Shown here piece by piece: positions 35,087 through 44,294 of a stretch of DNA of 64,000 nucleotides. The notes under the pieces are model-generated. The model searched no databases and was not told the origin of the DNA. It saw only the letters and a list, made by a program, of their open reading frames with translations. This DNA comes from Io17-Chloro-G2 sp965226915. Lineage in GTDB: Bacteria > Chloroflexota > Dehalococcoidia > Lucifugimonadales > UBA3495. How positions within the stretch are numbered: the first letter of the stretch is position 1; each line of letters starts with the position of its first letter. The translations under genes were made by a program, and so were the position numbers. The stretch is from positions 1-64,000 of the forward strand of contig CBDDEJ010000009.1 of assembly GCA_965226915.1 (NCBI GenBank), read 5' to 3'.

Positions 35087-36535
35087 CTAAGGCGCGCCTA
35101 TCTCGGACAGTAGCCGGCCGAAGGAATCGTATTTCATGACTCTGCGGTTGCCGTTGTCGGCTACGTAGACCCACTTGTTGGCTGAATCGATCGCGATGTG
35201 CTCCGGTGACTGGAAAGGCCCGCTTAATTTGGCAATGAATCTTCCCCGGTCGTCGAATTTTTGAACCGTATCGTTGCCAGGGTCCGACACGTAGATCACT
35301 CCGGTGGCGGTGTCAATCTCAATATCTTGGGGTTTCCGGAACTGGCCGTCTCCGTCTCCATTCGACCCCCATTGGCCCAAGTACCTGACTCTTTCGTCGA
35401 ATTTCTGAATCCGTTGATTACCCGTGTCCACAATGTAGATGAATCCCGACGGGCTGACGATCATATCTCCCGGCTCCCGAAATTGGCCGTCGCCATCTCC
35501 CTCTGACCCCGAAGTGTCTAGGTAGGCTCCGGTTTTGTCGAACCGGTGAATCCGGTTGTTCCCTTGATCCACGACGTAGATCCAGGCGCCGGACGTGCTC
35601 ACGGCTATGGCGCCCGGGCTTGCAAACTCGCCGATGCCGAAGCCCGGAACGCCCCAACTGCGTATCACCTGGCCCGAGGAGTTGAACTTGACCACCCGGT
35701 GGTTGCCTGTGTCGGTGACGTAGAGATCGCCGGTTGGGTCGATGGCGATGCCTGTGGGATTCCAAAGCTCAATCCCGGTGACTTCGGCGGCCCTGAATTG
35801 GTTGAGAAACCCGCCCTGGGCGTCGAATTTTTGAATGCGATTGTTGCCCCGGTCCACCACGTATAAGAAACCAGCACCATCTATGACCGCGTCGCCCATG
35901 TCCGAGAACTGGCCGGGCCCGCTACCCAGCTCCCCCCATCGAGAAAGGTACCGGCCGAATTTGTCATATTTGCTTATGCGAAGGGTTTCCACATCGATGA
36001 TGTAGACCGATCCTAGACTTGTAATGGCGATGTCGCCCGTCTTACCCAATTGCCCCACAGGAGCGTCGAAGATCGGTTCCGGCGTTGGCAGCGGGATTTC
36101 GGTGGGAGCCGGCGCCATCGTCGGCGTGGGCTCCAATGTTGGCGTGGGTGTTGGCGCCGGTGTGGGCTCAACGGTGGGTGTGGGAGTTGGGCGCCGGGTG
36201 GGCCTGGCCGTGGGCGGAGGAACCTGTGTGGGCGTAGGCGCTGGTGTATCAGCCGGCGGCTCTGTGGGAACAGGCGTGGGTTTGGCGGTAGGTTTCGGCG
36301 AAGGCTTTGCCGTGGGGGAAATCTCAGTGACCGGCGCCGTTGGTTCTGTTGTTGGTTGCATTGTCGGCGTGGAGGGCTGTGTGGCAACAGCCGTCGCGGC
36401 GGCGGTGGGCTCGGTTGTGGGGATCGGAGTCGCGGTGGGAACGACAGGCGGCGCGGCGCACGCCACAGACAGCGCGAGGGCGAACGCCGTTAGTACACCG
36501 GCTCCAAGCGGCTTTAGGCGTAGCAGGCGCTTCAA
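35087..36535 (-). CDS. NHL-repeat beta-propeller lipoprotein
   Basis: A 482-residue exported protein. The signal peptide ends in a lipobox-like SVACAAPP. Residues ~30-150 are a Pro/Thr-rich spacer with many PTP/TPxP repeats, likely a cell-wall-spanning stalk. Residues ~165-482 form a six-bladed NHL propeller whose blades repeat the pattern YVVDRGNNRIQKFD. It probably binds a ligand or partner on the cell surface. It lies next to two other exported proteins on the same strand. Confidence 0.85.
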   Translation of the reverse strand: MKRLLRLKPLGAGVLTAFALALSVACAAPPVVPTATPIPTTEPTAAATAVATQPSTPTMQPTTEPTAPVTEISPTAKPSPKPTAKPTPVPTEPPADTPAPTPTQVPPPTARPTRRPTPTPTVEPTPAPTPTPTLEPTPTMAPAPTEIPLPTPEPIFDAPVGQLGKTGDIAITSLGSVYIIDVETLRISKYDKFGRYLSRWGELGSGPGQFSDMGDAVIDGAGFLYVVDRGNNRIQKFDAQGGFLNQFRAAEVTGIELWNPTGIAIDPTGDLYVTDTGNHRVVKFNSSGQVIRSWGVPGFGIGEFASPGAIAVSTSGAWIYVVDQGNNRIHRFDKTGAYLDTSGSEGDGDGQFREPGDMIVSPSGFIYIVDTGNQRIQKFDERVRYLGQWGSNGDGDGQFRKPQDIEIDTATGVIYVSDPGNDTVQKFDDRGRFIAKLSGPFQSPEHIAIDSANKWVYVADNGNRRVMKYDSFGRLLSEIGAP

Positions 36536-36735
36536 AGTAGCATCGATTAGGGAGGCCGGGAAGTTGTTGATTAGCTTCCGTATCCGAATATCAGATTTTG
36601 AGTTCCGCCATTCTATTTTAATTGCTGGGATATCCTTCGGGAATAAATCTTCGCCCGAGTTACGATGGATTTGACACCTTGGATCATCTAAAGTTGTTCC
36701 GGCATGGGCTGGTTAGGGCAGGCTCGGCTGAGTCT

Positions 36736-37764
36736 TCAATTCCCTTGCGGGACCTGGTCCCGGGGGAGTAGGAATGGATCGGGGATCTTATCTGCGCAAA
36801 TGGAGATCTTGGCGCACAGAGGGGACCAATCGGAGTGGAAATCCCAGGTGGGGCTGTCGGTCAGACGCTCAGGATTACTTCCGTTGGCGTTCATCACGTA
36901 AATATCGCCCAACCCCGTCTCGTTGGAGGAATAGGTTATCCGGCTACCGTCGGGGGACCAGTCGGGATGGAATTCATCGTAGATGCTCCGGGTGAGGTTA
37001 ACCAGGCCCGACCCATCGGTGTCCATCACGTAGATCTCTCTATTGATGTCTCTGGTGGAGTCGAAAACGATCCTATCCCCGACGGCGGACCAAGATGGGT
37101 TCGAATCGGAGGCGCGGTGATTGGTGAGACGGGTTTGATTTCCTCCGTCGGAGTCCATCATGTAGATTTCCAAGTTTCCGTCACGGCGGGAGGTGAAAAC
37201 AATGCGGCTGCCGTCAGGGGACCAGGCGGGGCTGTTGTCCACGGCGGAGTTGGTGGTCAGCCGCCGCACTCCGGATCCATCCGCATTCATGACATAGATG
37301 TCCCCCGGTCCGGTTCGGTTGGAGAAGAACGCGATCTTGGTCCCATCGGGTGACCAGGCTGGCAGCATGTCGGCGTTTGGGTGCTTGGTGAGATTTGTTT
37401 GGTTCTTGCCATCGGCATCCATGACGTACACATCGAAGTTGAAGTCACGGTTGGAATAGAAGGCGATCTTTCCGGCGTCGGGAGACCAATCCGGGCTGCG
37501 GTCCTGGGAATAGTGGCGCGTGAGGTTGATTTGGCTGGACCCGTCGATATTCATGGCGAATATCTCGGTGTTGCCCTCCCGATTGGAATAGAAGGTGATT
37601 CGGTCGGCCAACGGAATCACGCCCTGAAATCCTGGAGCGTCAACAGCGCGGGGCCGATCCGGCTGCTCCCCCGGATCACGGAATGCTTCAGCTTGGCCAT
37701 CGGCCCAGCCGGTGGCCAAGGCAGCGAGCACTAGTAAAGCGGCGGCGGATTTTAGAATTTTCAT
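36736..37764 (-). CDS. TolB-like PD40 beta-propeller, exported
   Basis: About 342 residues with an N-terminal signal (MKILKSAAALLVLAAL) and seven repeats of the TolB type, each with a SNREGNTEIFAMNIDG-like strand pair and PDWSPDG. It forms a periplasmic or surface propeller; without a pal/tol system nearby its role is unknown. The start at 37764 is chosen because the hydrophobic signal begins there. Confidence 0.85.
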   Translation of the reverse strand: MKILKSAAALLVLAALATGWADGQAEAFRDPGEQPDRPRAVDAPGFQGVIPLADRITFYSNREGNTEIFAMNIDGSSQINLTRHYSQDRSPDWSPDAGKIAFYSNRDFNFDVYVMDADGKNQTNLTKHPNADMLPAWSPDGTKIAFFSNRTGPGDIYVMNADGSGVRRLTTNSAVDNSPAWSPDGSRIVFTSRRDGNLEIYMMDSDGGNQTRLTNHRASDSNPSWSAVGDRIVFDSTRDINREIYVMDTDGSGLVNLTRSIYDEFHPDWSPDGSRITYSSNETGLGDIYVMNANGSNPERLTDSPTWDFHSDWSPLCAKISICADKIPDPFLLPRDQVPQGN

Positions 37765-37788
37765 GATCGGCCCTGTAGCCAAAATCTG

Positions 37789-38592
37789 TTATTTGCCTTG
37801 GAACCAAGGGCGGCGTTTGCCGCTAAATGCGGTGATTCCCTCCTGGAAATCTCCGGTTAGGCTGATACCGGCAATCTCGCCGGTTTCCAAGTCGAGCTGG
37901 TCTTCCAATGAAGATTCCCAAGAGCGTTCCATCATCGCTTTTACTCGGCCGTAGGCTTTGGTCGGGCCTTGGGCCAGACGCACGGCGGTTTCCAGGGCGT
38001 GGCGTTTGAACTCGGCGGCGGGGAAGACTTGGCTGATCAAACCCATTGAAAGGGCGGCTTCGGCGTTGATTGGCTGAGCGGCCAAGTAAAGCTCCATGGC
38101 CCGGCTGGCGCCGATCAATCGGGGCAAAAAGTAGGTGGAGCCTCCGTCGGCGGTGGCGCCGATGCCGGCATAGGCCATCAAAAACCTGGCGTTGTCCGAA
38201 GCAACCCTGATGTCGCAGCACAGCATCAAGCTGAAACCGCCGCCGGCCGCCACGCCGTTGATTCCGGCAACCACCGGCTTTTCCAGCCGGCGCAGGCCTA
38301 GGATCACGTCGCGGTGGAATATTCCGGCCAACTCGTTGAGGTGGTCGAAAATCCCTTGGGGCCCGCCTTCTTCCAGTTGGTTGGCGAAATCACGAACGTC
38401 GGCCCCCGCGCAGAATGCCTCGCCGCTTCCGGTGAGCAACACTGAGCGAACGCCCGCCGTCTTGCAGGATTCTATCGCCTCAGCTATGTCCCTCATCATT
38501 TCGGGGGACATGGCGTTTCGCGCCTCGGGCCGGTTGAGGGTGATTATGCCTACGTCGTGACTTATGGAGAAGTCGATTTGGCCGGATTCCAT
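37789..38592 (-). CDS. Enoyl-CoA hydratase/isomerase family protein
   Basis: A 267-residue crotonase-fold enzyme. The oxyanion hole is formed by CAGADVRDF and NGVAAGGGFSLML. At the usual catalytic-Glu loop it has AYAGIGATADGGSTYFLPR, the PaaG-like pattern in which Asp acts, suggesting isomerase or ring-epoxide-type chemistry on CoA esters over plain hydration. C-terminal MERSWESSLEDQLDLE and FSGKRRPWFQGK are normal. Confidence 0.87.
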   Translation of the reverse strand: MESGQIDFSISHDVGIITLNRPEARNAMSPEMMRDIAEAIESCKTAGVRSVLLTGSGEAFCAGADVRDFANQLEEGGPQGIFDHLNELAGIFHRDVILGLRRLEKPVVAGINGVAAGGGFSLMLCCDIRVASDNARFLMAYAGIGATADGGSTYFLPRLIGASRAMELYLAAQPINAEAALSMGLISQVFPAAEFKRHALETAVRLAQGPTKAYGRVKAMMERSWESSLEDQLDLETGEIAGISLTGDFQEGITAFSGKRRPWFQGK

Positions 38593-38630
38593 TTATCTCT
38601 CCTTGCGTTGCCAAAGAGGTCTACGTTGCT

Positions 38631-39302
38631 CTAACCGGGGCCAGACAACGACCAGGCCACCGAGTCTTGGCCGATGGTTTGAAAATCTCCATCGGTTAAC
38701 TTGACCCGGTCCAGCCAAATCATAACACTTCCTGGTTTTGGCAGGTCTTGAATGGTCCGCATATTGATAACCGCGACGCGGCCCGGAACAGTTGCCGCCA
38801 CGGTTTCTCCCCGCCGGGCCATGGCGAATACAGCTTGCCTTTTAGGCTGATTGACTACCAGGGGGCTGGGCCCAAGAATGCCGCCTGGGGTTATATTCAC
38901 CAATTCAAACGATTCGGCCGGGTAGTGCAGCTTGAATTGGATGCCGCTGATGGCGTTGTTTCCAGGGTCTAGGTCCAAAGTAAATGAAAATTCTTTCCCC
39001 ACGTCGAGAAGACCGTCGGGCGGAGAAGATAGGCGCCAAATCAAGTTATCCTGAGGAATCGCCGTGGCGATTGGTTGACCTATGGCTGGAACGCCTGTTA
39101 TGGGGTCCCCTTTTATGGGGTCCAATGTCTCAATCAAAAGATCCGTCAAAGTTTCTGGCAGGAGTTCTGGAGAAGGCGTGGATACCTGAGTGGCCGTTGG
39201 CTCGAACGTTTTGGGTGCGGGAGGGTTGCCGCATGCGGCCGCCAGCGCTAACACCAAGGCGAAAGTCGTCGTTGCGCTGAGTCTACGGTTTTTCATGATC
39301 AT
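38631..39302 (-). CDS. Lipoprotein with cohesin-like domain
   Basis: A 223-residue exported protein. The signal peptide ends in LAAACGN, a lipobox. After a Pro/Thr-rich linker, residues ~95-215 have the cohesin-type fold: VGKEFSFTLDLDPGNNAISG, FKLHYPAESFEL, and FAMARRGETVAATVPGRVAVI. Isolated cohesin-like domains occur on Chloroflexota surface proteins without cellulosomes. Together with the two propellers nearby it suggests a surface-attachment cluster. Confidence 0.75.
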   Translation of the reverse strand: MIMKNRRLSATTTFALVLALAAACGNPPAPKTFEPTATQVSTPSPELLPETLTDLLIETLDPIKGDPITGVPAIGQPIATAIPQDNLIWRLSSPPDGLLDVGKEFSFTLDLDPGNNAISGIQFKLHYPAESFELVNITPGGILGPSPLVVNQPKRQAVFAMARRGETVAATVPGRVAVINMRTIQDLPKPGSVMIWLDRVKLTDGDFQTIGQDSVAWSLSGPG

Positions 39303-39397
39303 TGGATGAACGGCCCCGTTATAGGATCTCTGTGGATCCGAAGAAATTCTCCAAGACCGCAGCGCGCCGTTTAGCTAGCAGGCTCGTGTTGAGCACC

Positions 39398-40504
39398 TCA
39401 TCGCGTTTCTGGTTCCCCTGCTTCCGCGAGTTCCAGTTCGGGCAATTCAAGATCCATCTGGGCGTCGTCATCAGCTGCTCCGGCGGGAAGGCCCAGGCCT
39501 AGATCCTGCCGAATCGCTTCTATCCGGTTCAACGGACGCTCCAGGGCTCGCCTGCGCCTGCCGGACAGGAGGTCAAAATGACTTTGAACAACCTGGATGC
39601 TTTTACCCAGGCGATCAATTTGATCTACGAACGATTCCCACTGCTTCTTGAACGCTCCCATCTGCGCGGCTATCTGGTTGGAGCCTTGCTCCAGGGTGAA
39701 GTTGTCCACTGCTTGGCGAATCACCAATAGAATGGCGAATAGCGATACGGGCGAACATAGCACCACTTTATTGGTCATGGCCGTTTCAATTAACGAGCTA
39801 TCGTGCTCGTGGATGAATTGGTAGATCTGTTCATTGGGGATGAAAACAAGCACGTAATCCAGCGTCTTTTGGCTGGGGTCGATGTAGTCGCGGGTGACCA
39901 CTTCTTTTAATCTGTCCCGCACGTCGCGAACGAATTGCTGCCGAAACTGGGTCTCGGTTTCGACGGTCTTGGCCTCCACGCATTTCATGTAGTTGTCGAG
40001 GGGGAATTTCACGTCCATGTTCAGCTTTCGATCTTGGGGAAGTAGGAAGGTGAAATCGGGCCGGGCGCCGCCGTTTTCCCCGGAGCTTCCTCCGGACCTT
40101 CCTATAGTTGCCTGCTTCAGATAATTGACGCCTTCTACGAATCCGGTGAGCCTGAGCACGTCTTCCGCCATTCGCTCGCCCCATTGGCCCCTGGCTCTGG
40201 TGTTGGCCAATGCCTCCCGAAGCTGACCGGTTGTTGAGGCTAACAACGAGGTCTGCTCGCCCACGTTTTTCAACTGGTTGGTCAGTTGGCCGAATTTGTT
40301 CTCCCGGTCCTTTTCCAGGTTGCGGACGAGGTCCGACACTTTGTTCATCTCCGACCGCATTTCGGCCACACGCGGGTCCACCAGGGTTTCCAAGATGTCC
40401 TTCATGCCGCCTTGTCTCTGGTCCGGACGCCGGACAACCACCAATAGAGCCGCGATGAGAGCCAGAGAGACCAGCGCCAGAATTGCGATGATCACGGTTT
40501 CCAT
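39398..40504 (-). CDS. rmuC: DNA recombination protein RmuC
   Basis: A 368-residue protein with one N-terminal membrane helix (IAILALVSLALIAALLVVV), a coiled coil (~45-95), then the nuclease-like core GQWGERMAEDVLRLTGF, RPDFTFLLPQDRKLNMDVKFP and DYVLVFIPNEQIY. RmuC limits inversion at short inverted repeats and is used in defence. The PD-(D/E)xK-like DVKFPL stretch is intact. Confidence 0.92.
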   Translation of the reverse strand: METVIIAILALVSLALIAALLVVVRRPDQRQGGMKDILETLVDPRVAEMRSEMNKVSDLVRNLEKDRENKFGQLTNQLKNVGEQTSLLASTTGQLREALANTRARGQWGERMAEDVLRLTGFVEGVNYLKQATIGRSGGSSGENGGARPDFTFLLPQDRKLNMDVKFPLDNYMKCVEAKTVETETQFRQQFVRDVRDRLKEVVTRDYIDPSQKTLDYVLVFIPNEQIYQFIHEHDSSLIETAMTNKVVLCSPVSLFAILLVIRQAVDNFTLEQGSNQIAAQMGAFKKQWESFVDQIDRLGKSIQVVQSHFDLLSGRRRRALERPLNRIEAIRQDLGLGLPAGAADDDAQMDLELPELELAEAGEPETR

Positions 40505-40638
40505 GGGGTCTCCTTGGTTTAGGCTATCTTGCGGTTCCGGCTAGCATGGGGTTGTGGCGGCCCCGGTTCGATCGTGTCCCACGGCGCCAAATAAATGTCC
40601 CATTCCTTGATTATCGGGGCACTTCGCCGCATCCGGAA

Positions 40639-40956
40639 TTAGCTTTTCAATTCCAAGGCGAATCGAACGGCGGAATCCACCGCTTGTGTCTTGGCGAAGT
40701 CCAGGCTGGAAATGTGCCGTAGAAGCGTATCTTTGGGTATTGTGGTCATGCTATCGAGATTAACCGCGCAGATCGTGGGTAAACCGTCTTCCGGTCCCAA
40801 CGGCACTTCCGTGCTGATGCCCCGGATTCGCCTGCCGACCGGGGTGATGGAGACCAATTCTCGAAAAACATAGGCTTCGTCCCGAGAAATGAGGACTACG
40901 GGCCGGCGCCCAGGCGGGGCCGGCCCGTAGTCCCACCAGATTTCGCCCCTCCTCAT
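40639..40956 (-). CDS. mazF: MazF/PemK family toxin
   Basis: A 105-residue endoribonuclease toxin. It has the RGEIWWDYG opening, GRRPVVLISRDEAY with the catalytic Arg, and the later STEVPLGPEDGLPTICAVNLD. It cuts mRNA to arrest growth when free of antitoxin. Its start overlaps the antitoxin stop as ATGA. Confidence 0.9.
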   Translation of the reverse strand: MRRGEIWWDYGPAPPGRRPVVLISRDEAYVFRELVSITPVGRRIRGISTEVPLGPEDGLPTICAVNLDSMTTIPKDTLLRHISSLDFAKTQAVDSAVRFALELKS

Positions 40957-41218
40957 TTACGAAACTCTTGTTCCCAGTATTTTCTGTCCGCATCGGCGTC
41001 GAAAGAGTGGTGAATCGTGGATTCCGCGAGTGCCCTTTCGTCACTCGTCTCTGGATATCTTTGATGTATTGCTCTCCCTGTTCTCTCTGTTTTATCCGCG
41101 ATAGATATACCTCCGCAGCCCGGCGAAAAAACTCGCTGCGGCTCTGGCCGTTGGCCAGCCGCTCTTTCTCGACGGCCTGGAGGACTTCTTCTGAAAGGCT
41201 GATCGCTATCTTGGCCAT
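40953..41218 (-). pseudogene. mazE: Ribbon-helix-helix antitoxin of MazF, frameshifted
   Basis: The first frame has AKIAISLSEEVLQAVEKERLA and SRSEFFRRAAEVYL, a ribbon-helix-helix DNA-binding domain, and reaches YIKD. The second frame supplies the C-terminal YPETSDERALAESTIHHSFD and WEQEFRK, the toxin-binding part. One extra G near 41055-41063 (AAAGGATAT in place of AAAGATAT) would give one frame. With a live MazF downstream, loss of this antitoxin would be lethal, so an assembly error is a serious possibility. Confidence 0.72.
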
Positions 41219-41286
41219 GATGCACCTGATTTTCATTCCATGTTCATACTATAGTACGACAGGTGTAACTGGTCAGACTTGATGAG

Positions 41287-42701
41287 GTGAATTGGCTCAA
41301 AGCCGTTGGAAAAACGCTGGCATGGCCGGGGGAGTTGTGGCATACCAGGGAGGTGGACACTGAACTAGACCTGAACGCGGCGAGTGGCGAAACTCTGCTG
41401 GAGATAATTGCCGGCCAGCGGGCAGTCATTGCCGATTTGCAAAGGCGGATTGGGGTTCTGGAATCCCGTCCCAACCGGCGCGGGTCGTCGGGGATGCCGG
41501 GTAATCAGCCGCACTCCAGCCGGCAAGCGCCGGAGAAAAAGGAGCCCAGAAAGCCGCGCCGCCATGGCTTCGCCCGCCAGCGCATGACTCCTACCCGGCG
41601 GGTGGAGCATGCCGTGGCGGTCTGTCCCGACTGCGGGACTCACCTGAACGGCGGATGGGTACAGCGAACTCGGGAAGTCATTGAGCTACCGGTGGCTCCG
41701 GTAGAAGTGACCGAGCACGCCCTGGTAGCCCGCATCTGTCCGGTATGCCAGCGGCGCCGGCTGCCCAAAGAGGCCCTGCAGGGGGTGGTTCTGGGCCAGC
41801 AGCGCCTGGGGGTCAATCTGGTAAGCCTGATGGTGACCCTGCGGGAGGAGGGACGGTTGCCCATAAGAATCATCCAATGGTACCTGGAGAGCGTCCATCA
41901 GTTGCACCTGAGTGTTGGCGCCATCGTCGAGGCCGTCCATGGAGTAGCCCGTCAGGCTGAGACGGCGGTGCGAGAGGTGCTCGAGCAAGTCCGCGCCAGT
42001 CCCGTGGTGCAGGGCGACGAAACCGGCTGGCGCCAGGACGGGAGCAACGGCTATGTTTGGACCTTCAGCACTCCCAGCGAACGATACTTCCTGCGTCGGG
42101 GTCGGGATAAGGGGGTGGTGGATGAGGTGCTGGATTCCTCCTTCAGCGGAGTGTTGGTCAGTGATTTCTACGCCGCCTATAACCACTACCCGGGCCTGAA
42201 GCAACGGTGCTGGGCTCATCTGCTGCGGGATATCCATGACCTGAAAGGGTTGTACCCAGAAGACGCTGGGCTGGCTCAGTGGGCCGAGGCGGTTCACCAG
42301 GTCTACACGGAGGCCAAGGCCTCGGTCCTTCCCCGAGCCCAGCCAGGCCATCGCACCCAGCTAATGCTGGAGGAGAAACTAATGGTCTTGGCGCGGCCTT
42401 TCCTTAAAGATCCCTGGCGAAAGATCCCCTGGCGGTTCAGGCCAAGCTCTGCCGGCGCATGGAACGGTTCATCAAGGAACTGTTTGTCTTCGTGTCGGAC
42501 CCAGCCGTGCCCTCAGACAACAACGCCGCCGAGCGGAGCCTGCGGCATCTGGTAACCAGTCGCAAGATCAGCGGCGGCGCCCGCTCAGGGCAGGGCGCCG
42601 ACAGCAAGATGACCTTGGCATCCCTCTTTGGCACCTGGCGGGCCAGAGGTCTCAATCCCCTCCTGGAATGCCGCCGGTTGCTCACTTCCCCTCAACTCTG
42701 A
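41287..42701 (+). pseudogene. IS66-family transposase, disrupted by a 14-bp duplication
   Basis: The long frame has a coiled N-terminus, a zinc ribbon (CPDCGTHLNG and CPVCQRRR), and the DDE core VVQGDETGWRQDGSNGY, VLVSDFYAAYNHY and CWAHLLRDIHDL. The C-terminal part, in another frame, has FVSDPAVPSDNNAAERSLRH with the last Glu. The break is at 42406-42434, where AAAGATCCCTGGCG is followed by AAAGATCCCCTGGCG. Keeping only the second copy gives a clean LKDPLAVQAKLCRRMERF junction. Confidence 0.88.
42406..42434. repeat. 14/15-bp tandem duplication in the IS66 gene
   Basis: AAAGATCCCTGGCG (42406-42419) followed by AAAGATCCCCTGGCG (42420-42434). It shifts the frame of the transposase. Confidence 0.8.
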
Positions 42702-42870
42702 ACAGTTTCGGGCACGCTGGTAAAGTTAACTCATCCGATATGGCAAACGGTTTTGATTCCGTTGCTTTGGGTAATCCCATTTGTCGCGGCAAGACTGCCG
42801 GCCGTGCGGCCCGTATCGGTCGACGGTAAAGCAAGGGAAGCCGGAGCGTGAATTGAGACTGGTTAAGAGA

Positions 42871-43887
42871 TTAGGAGTCGATTTTGTATACGCGGGCGGC
42901 GGTATCATGAAACATGGCGGCGCGTTCCGATGCTGAATAGCCACGGGAAAGCCGTTTGAAGGCGTTGTACACCACGTTGTAGGAGTAGGAGATCTTGTCC
43001 ACGGGGAAGTTGCTTTCAAACATGCACCGGTCCGGGCCAAACTGTTGGATACAATGACCCATGAGGGGGCCCAGCGCCTCGGCCAGCTCCTCGGAGCCGA
43101 TGGCTTGTTCCCGGTCGTGCCAATAATAGCCATAGCGCAACTGTCCGGCGCCGCCCAGCTTCATGACGATGTTGGGGCATTTGGCCACTTCCTCCACGCC
43201 TCTCCGCCACTCGGGCAAAACTTCACCGTCGCGGTTGGCGTAGGGTCCGACTCGAAGCAGGCCGCCGATGTGGTTCAAGACTATGGTCAGGTCAGGCACA
43301 GCCCGGGCGAATTCCGCCAGCTCGGGTAGCTGGTGGAAGTAGAGGGAGTTCTCCAACACGAGGCCCATGCCGGCCAAGACTTTGGCGCCTGCGCGGTATC
43401 CCTCTGTCGAAAGTGCTCCCTTGATATCACGGTTGGCCAGTTCCGGGCTTTCGTCCCAGCCAACGGAGTGGCGCACGCCCCGAAAGCGGTTGGGACTGGC
43501 GGCCTGCATGGCCTCCAACACCGGTCTTACGCCGTCGCCCAGTTTCAAATCGGCGTGCCCGATGATGCCGGCGGCGGCCTGGGTGGGCCCATGTTTGCCC
43601 GTGGCGCTCTCGTTCGCGATGGTCTGGATGTACTCGACCTCCCCCACGGGCTTCATCTCGTCCGGACCGTCTTGGCGGTATTCGCAGCGCACTTCGATGA
43701 AAATCGTCGAGCGTACATTGTGGCCGCTGCCGATGTCGGCAGCCAGTTCCGGCAGGAGGTATCGCTGGTAGTGAATGGGTTCGGGCCGGGAGACCCAGAA
43801 GTGGTGGTGAGTGTCGAAGATCGGTATATCCGGCTCCAACGTCTCCTCCGGAGTTTGGGCGAGCCAGTCGTTGCCTCCACGGGCCAT
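42871..43887 (-). CDS. Amidohydrolase family 2 (TIM-barrel) protein
   Basis: A 338-residue metal-dependent hydrolase/decarboxylase of the amidohydrolase-2 group. It has the metal motif FDTHHHFWV near residue 27, the QAAAGIIGHADL strand, LNHIGG and a final FESNFPVDKISY. Lactonases and ring-cleavage decarboxylases share this pattern; the substrate is unknown. GGAGG lies 6 bases before the ATG at 43887; the frame is open further upstream. Confidence 0.85.
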   Translation of the reverse strand: MARGGNDWLAQTPEETLEPDIPIFDTHHHFWVSRPEPIHYQRYLLPELAADIGSGHNVRSTIFIEVRCEYRQDGPDEMKPVGEVEYIQTIANESATGKHGPTQAAAGIIGHADLKLGDGVRPVLEAMQAASPNRFRGVRHSVGWDESPELANRDIKGALSTEGYRAGAKVLAGMGLVLENSLYFHQLPELAEFARAVPDLTIVLNHIGGLLRVGPYANRDGEVLPEWRRGVEEVAKCPNIVMKLGGAGQLRYGYYWHDREQAIGSEELAEALGPLMGHCIQQFGPDRCMFESNFPVDKISYSYNVVYNAFKRLSRGYSASERAAMFHDTAARVYKIDS

Positions 43888-44294
43888 GGTGGACCTCCAT
43901 CGCAGAGCGTAGCGGACCAATAATATCACGATGTTCGCCCGCATCAACCACGGAAGGCCGTTCCCGTTGGCGCGTCCAACAATCTGCCATTATGAATTCA
44001 AACCCGCCGGTTTGACTGTGAACACGATTAACCGGGATTCCCCAGATCAAACCACCTTTCCTGGATATAGCTCCCGCGGGGATACCGCCAAATATAATCC
44101 CGCATTCCAAGGGCGTCAAATGCGGTCTGATGCGGCCTGATTCACTCAAAGTCCCCGCTTTCATAGGGCAACCACTGTACTGCCAAGCGTAAAAGCCCCA
44201 AACCGCTGGTCTACGCCCAAGTCTCGCCCTTGGGAAGCTCTTTTGCCCTGTGCGACCCCGTAACCGTAACCAATCCCGACGCTCCTAAAGTGGA
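43888..44294. other. Intergenic stretch left of the IS1380 gene
   Basis: About 400 bases. It must contain the left end of the IS1380-type element, but I could not identify matching inverted repeats. No gene is supported. Confidence 0.35.

Larger units (their letters stand above)
41267..42707. mobile_element. IS66-family element, approximate bounds
   Basis: Imperfect inverted repeats lie close to both ends of the transposase gene: AACTGGTCAGACTTGA (41267-41282) and, inverted, AACTGTTCAGAGTTGA (42707-42692). No target duplication was found, so exact ends are uncertain. Confidence 0.5.

Noticed and set aside
36024..36674. Plus-strand Gly/Val-rich frame opposite the NHL lipoprotein
   Set aside because: It is the antisense of the Pro/Thr stalk; low complexity without start signal or family match.
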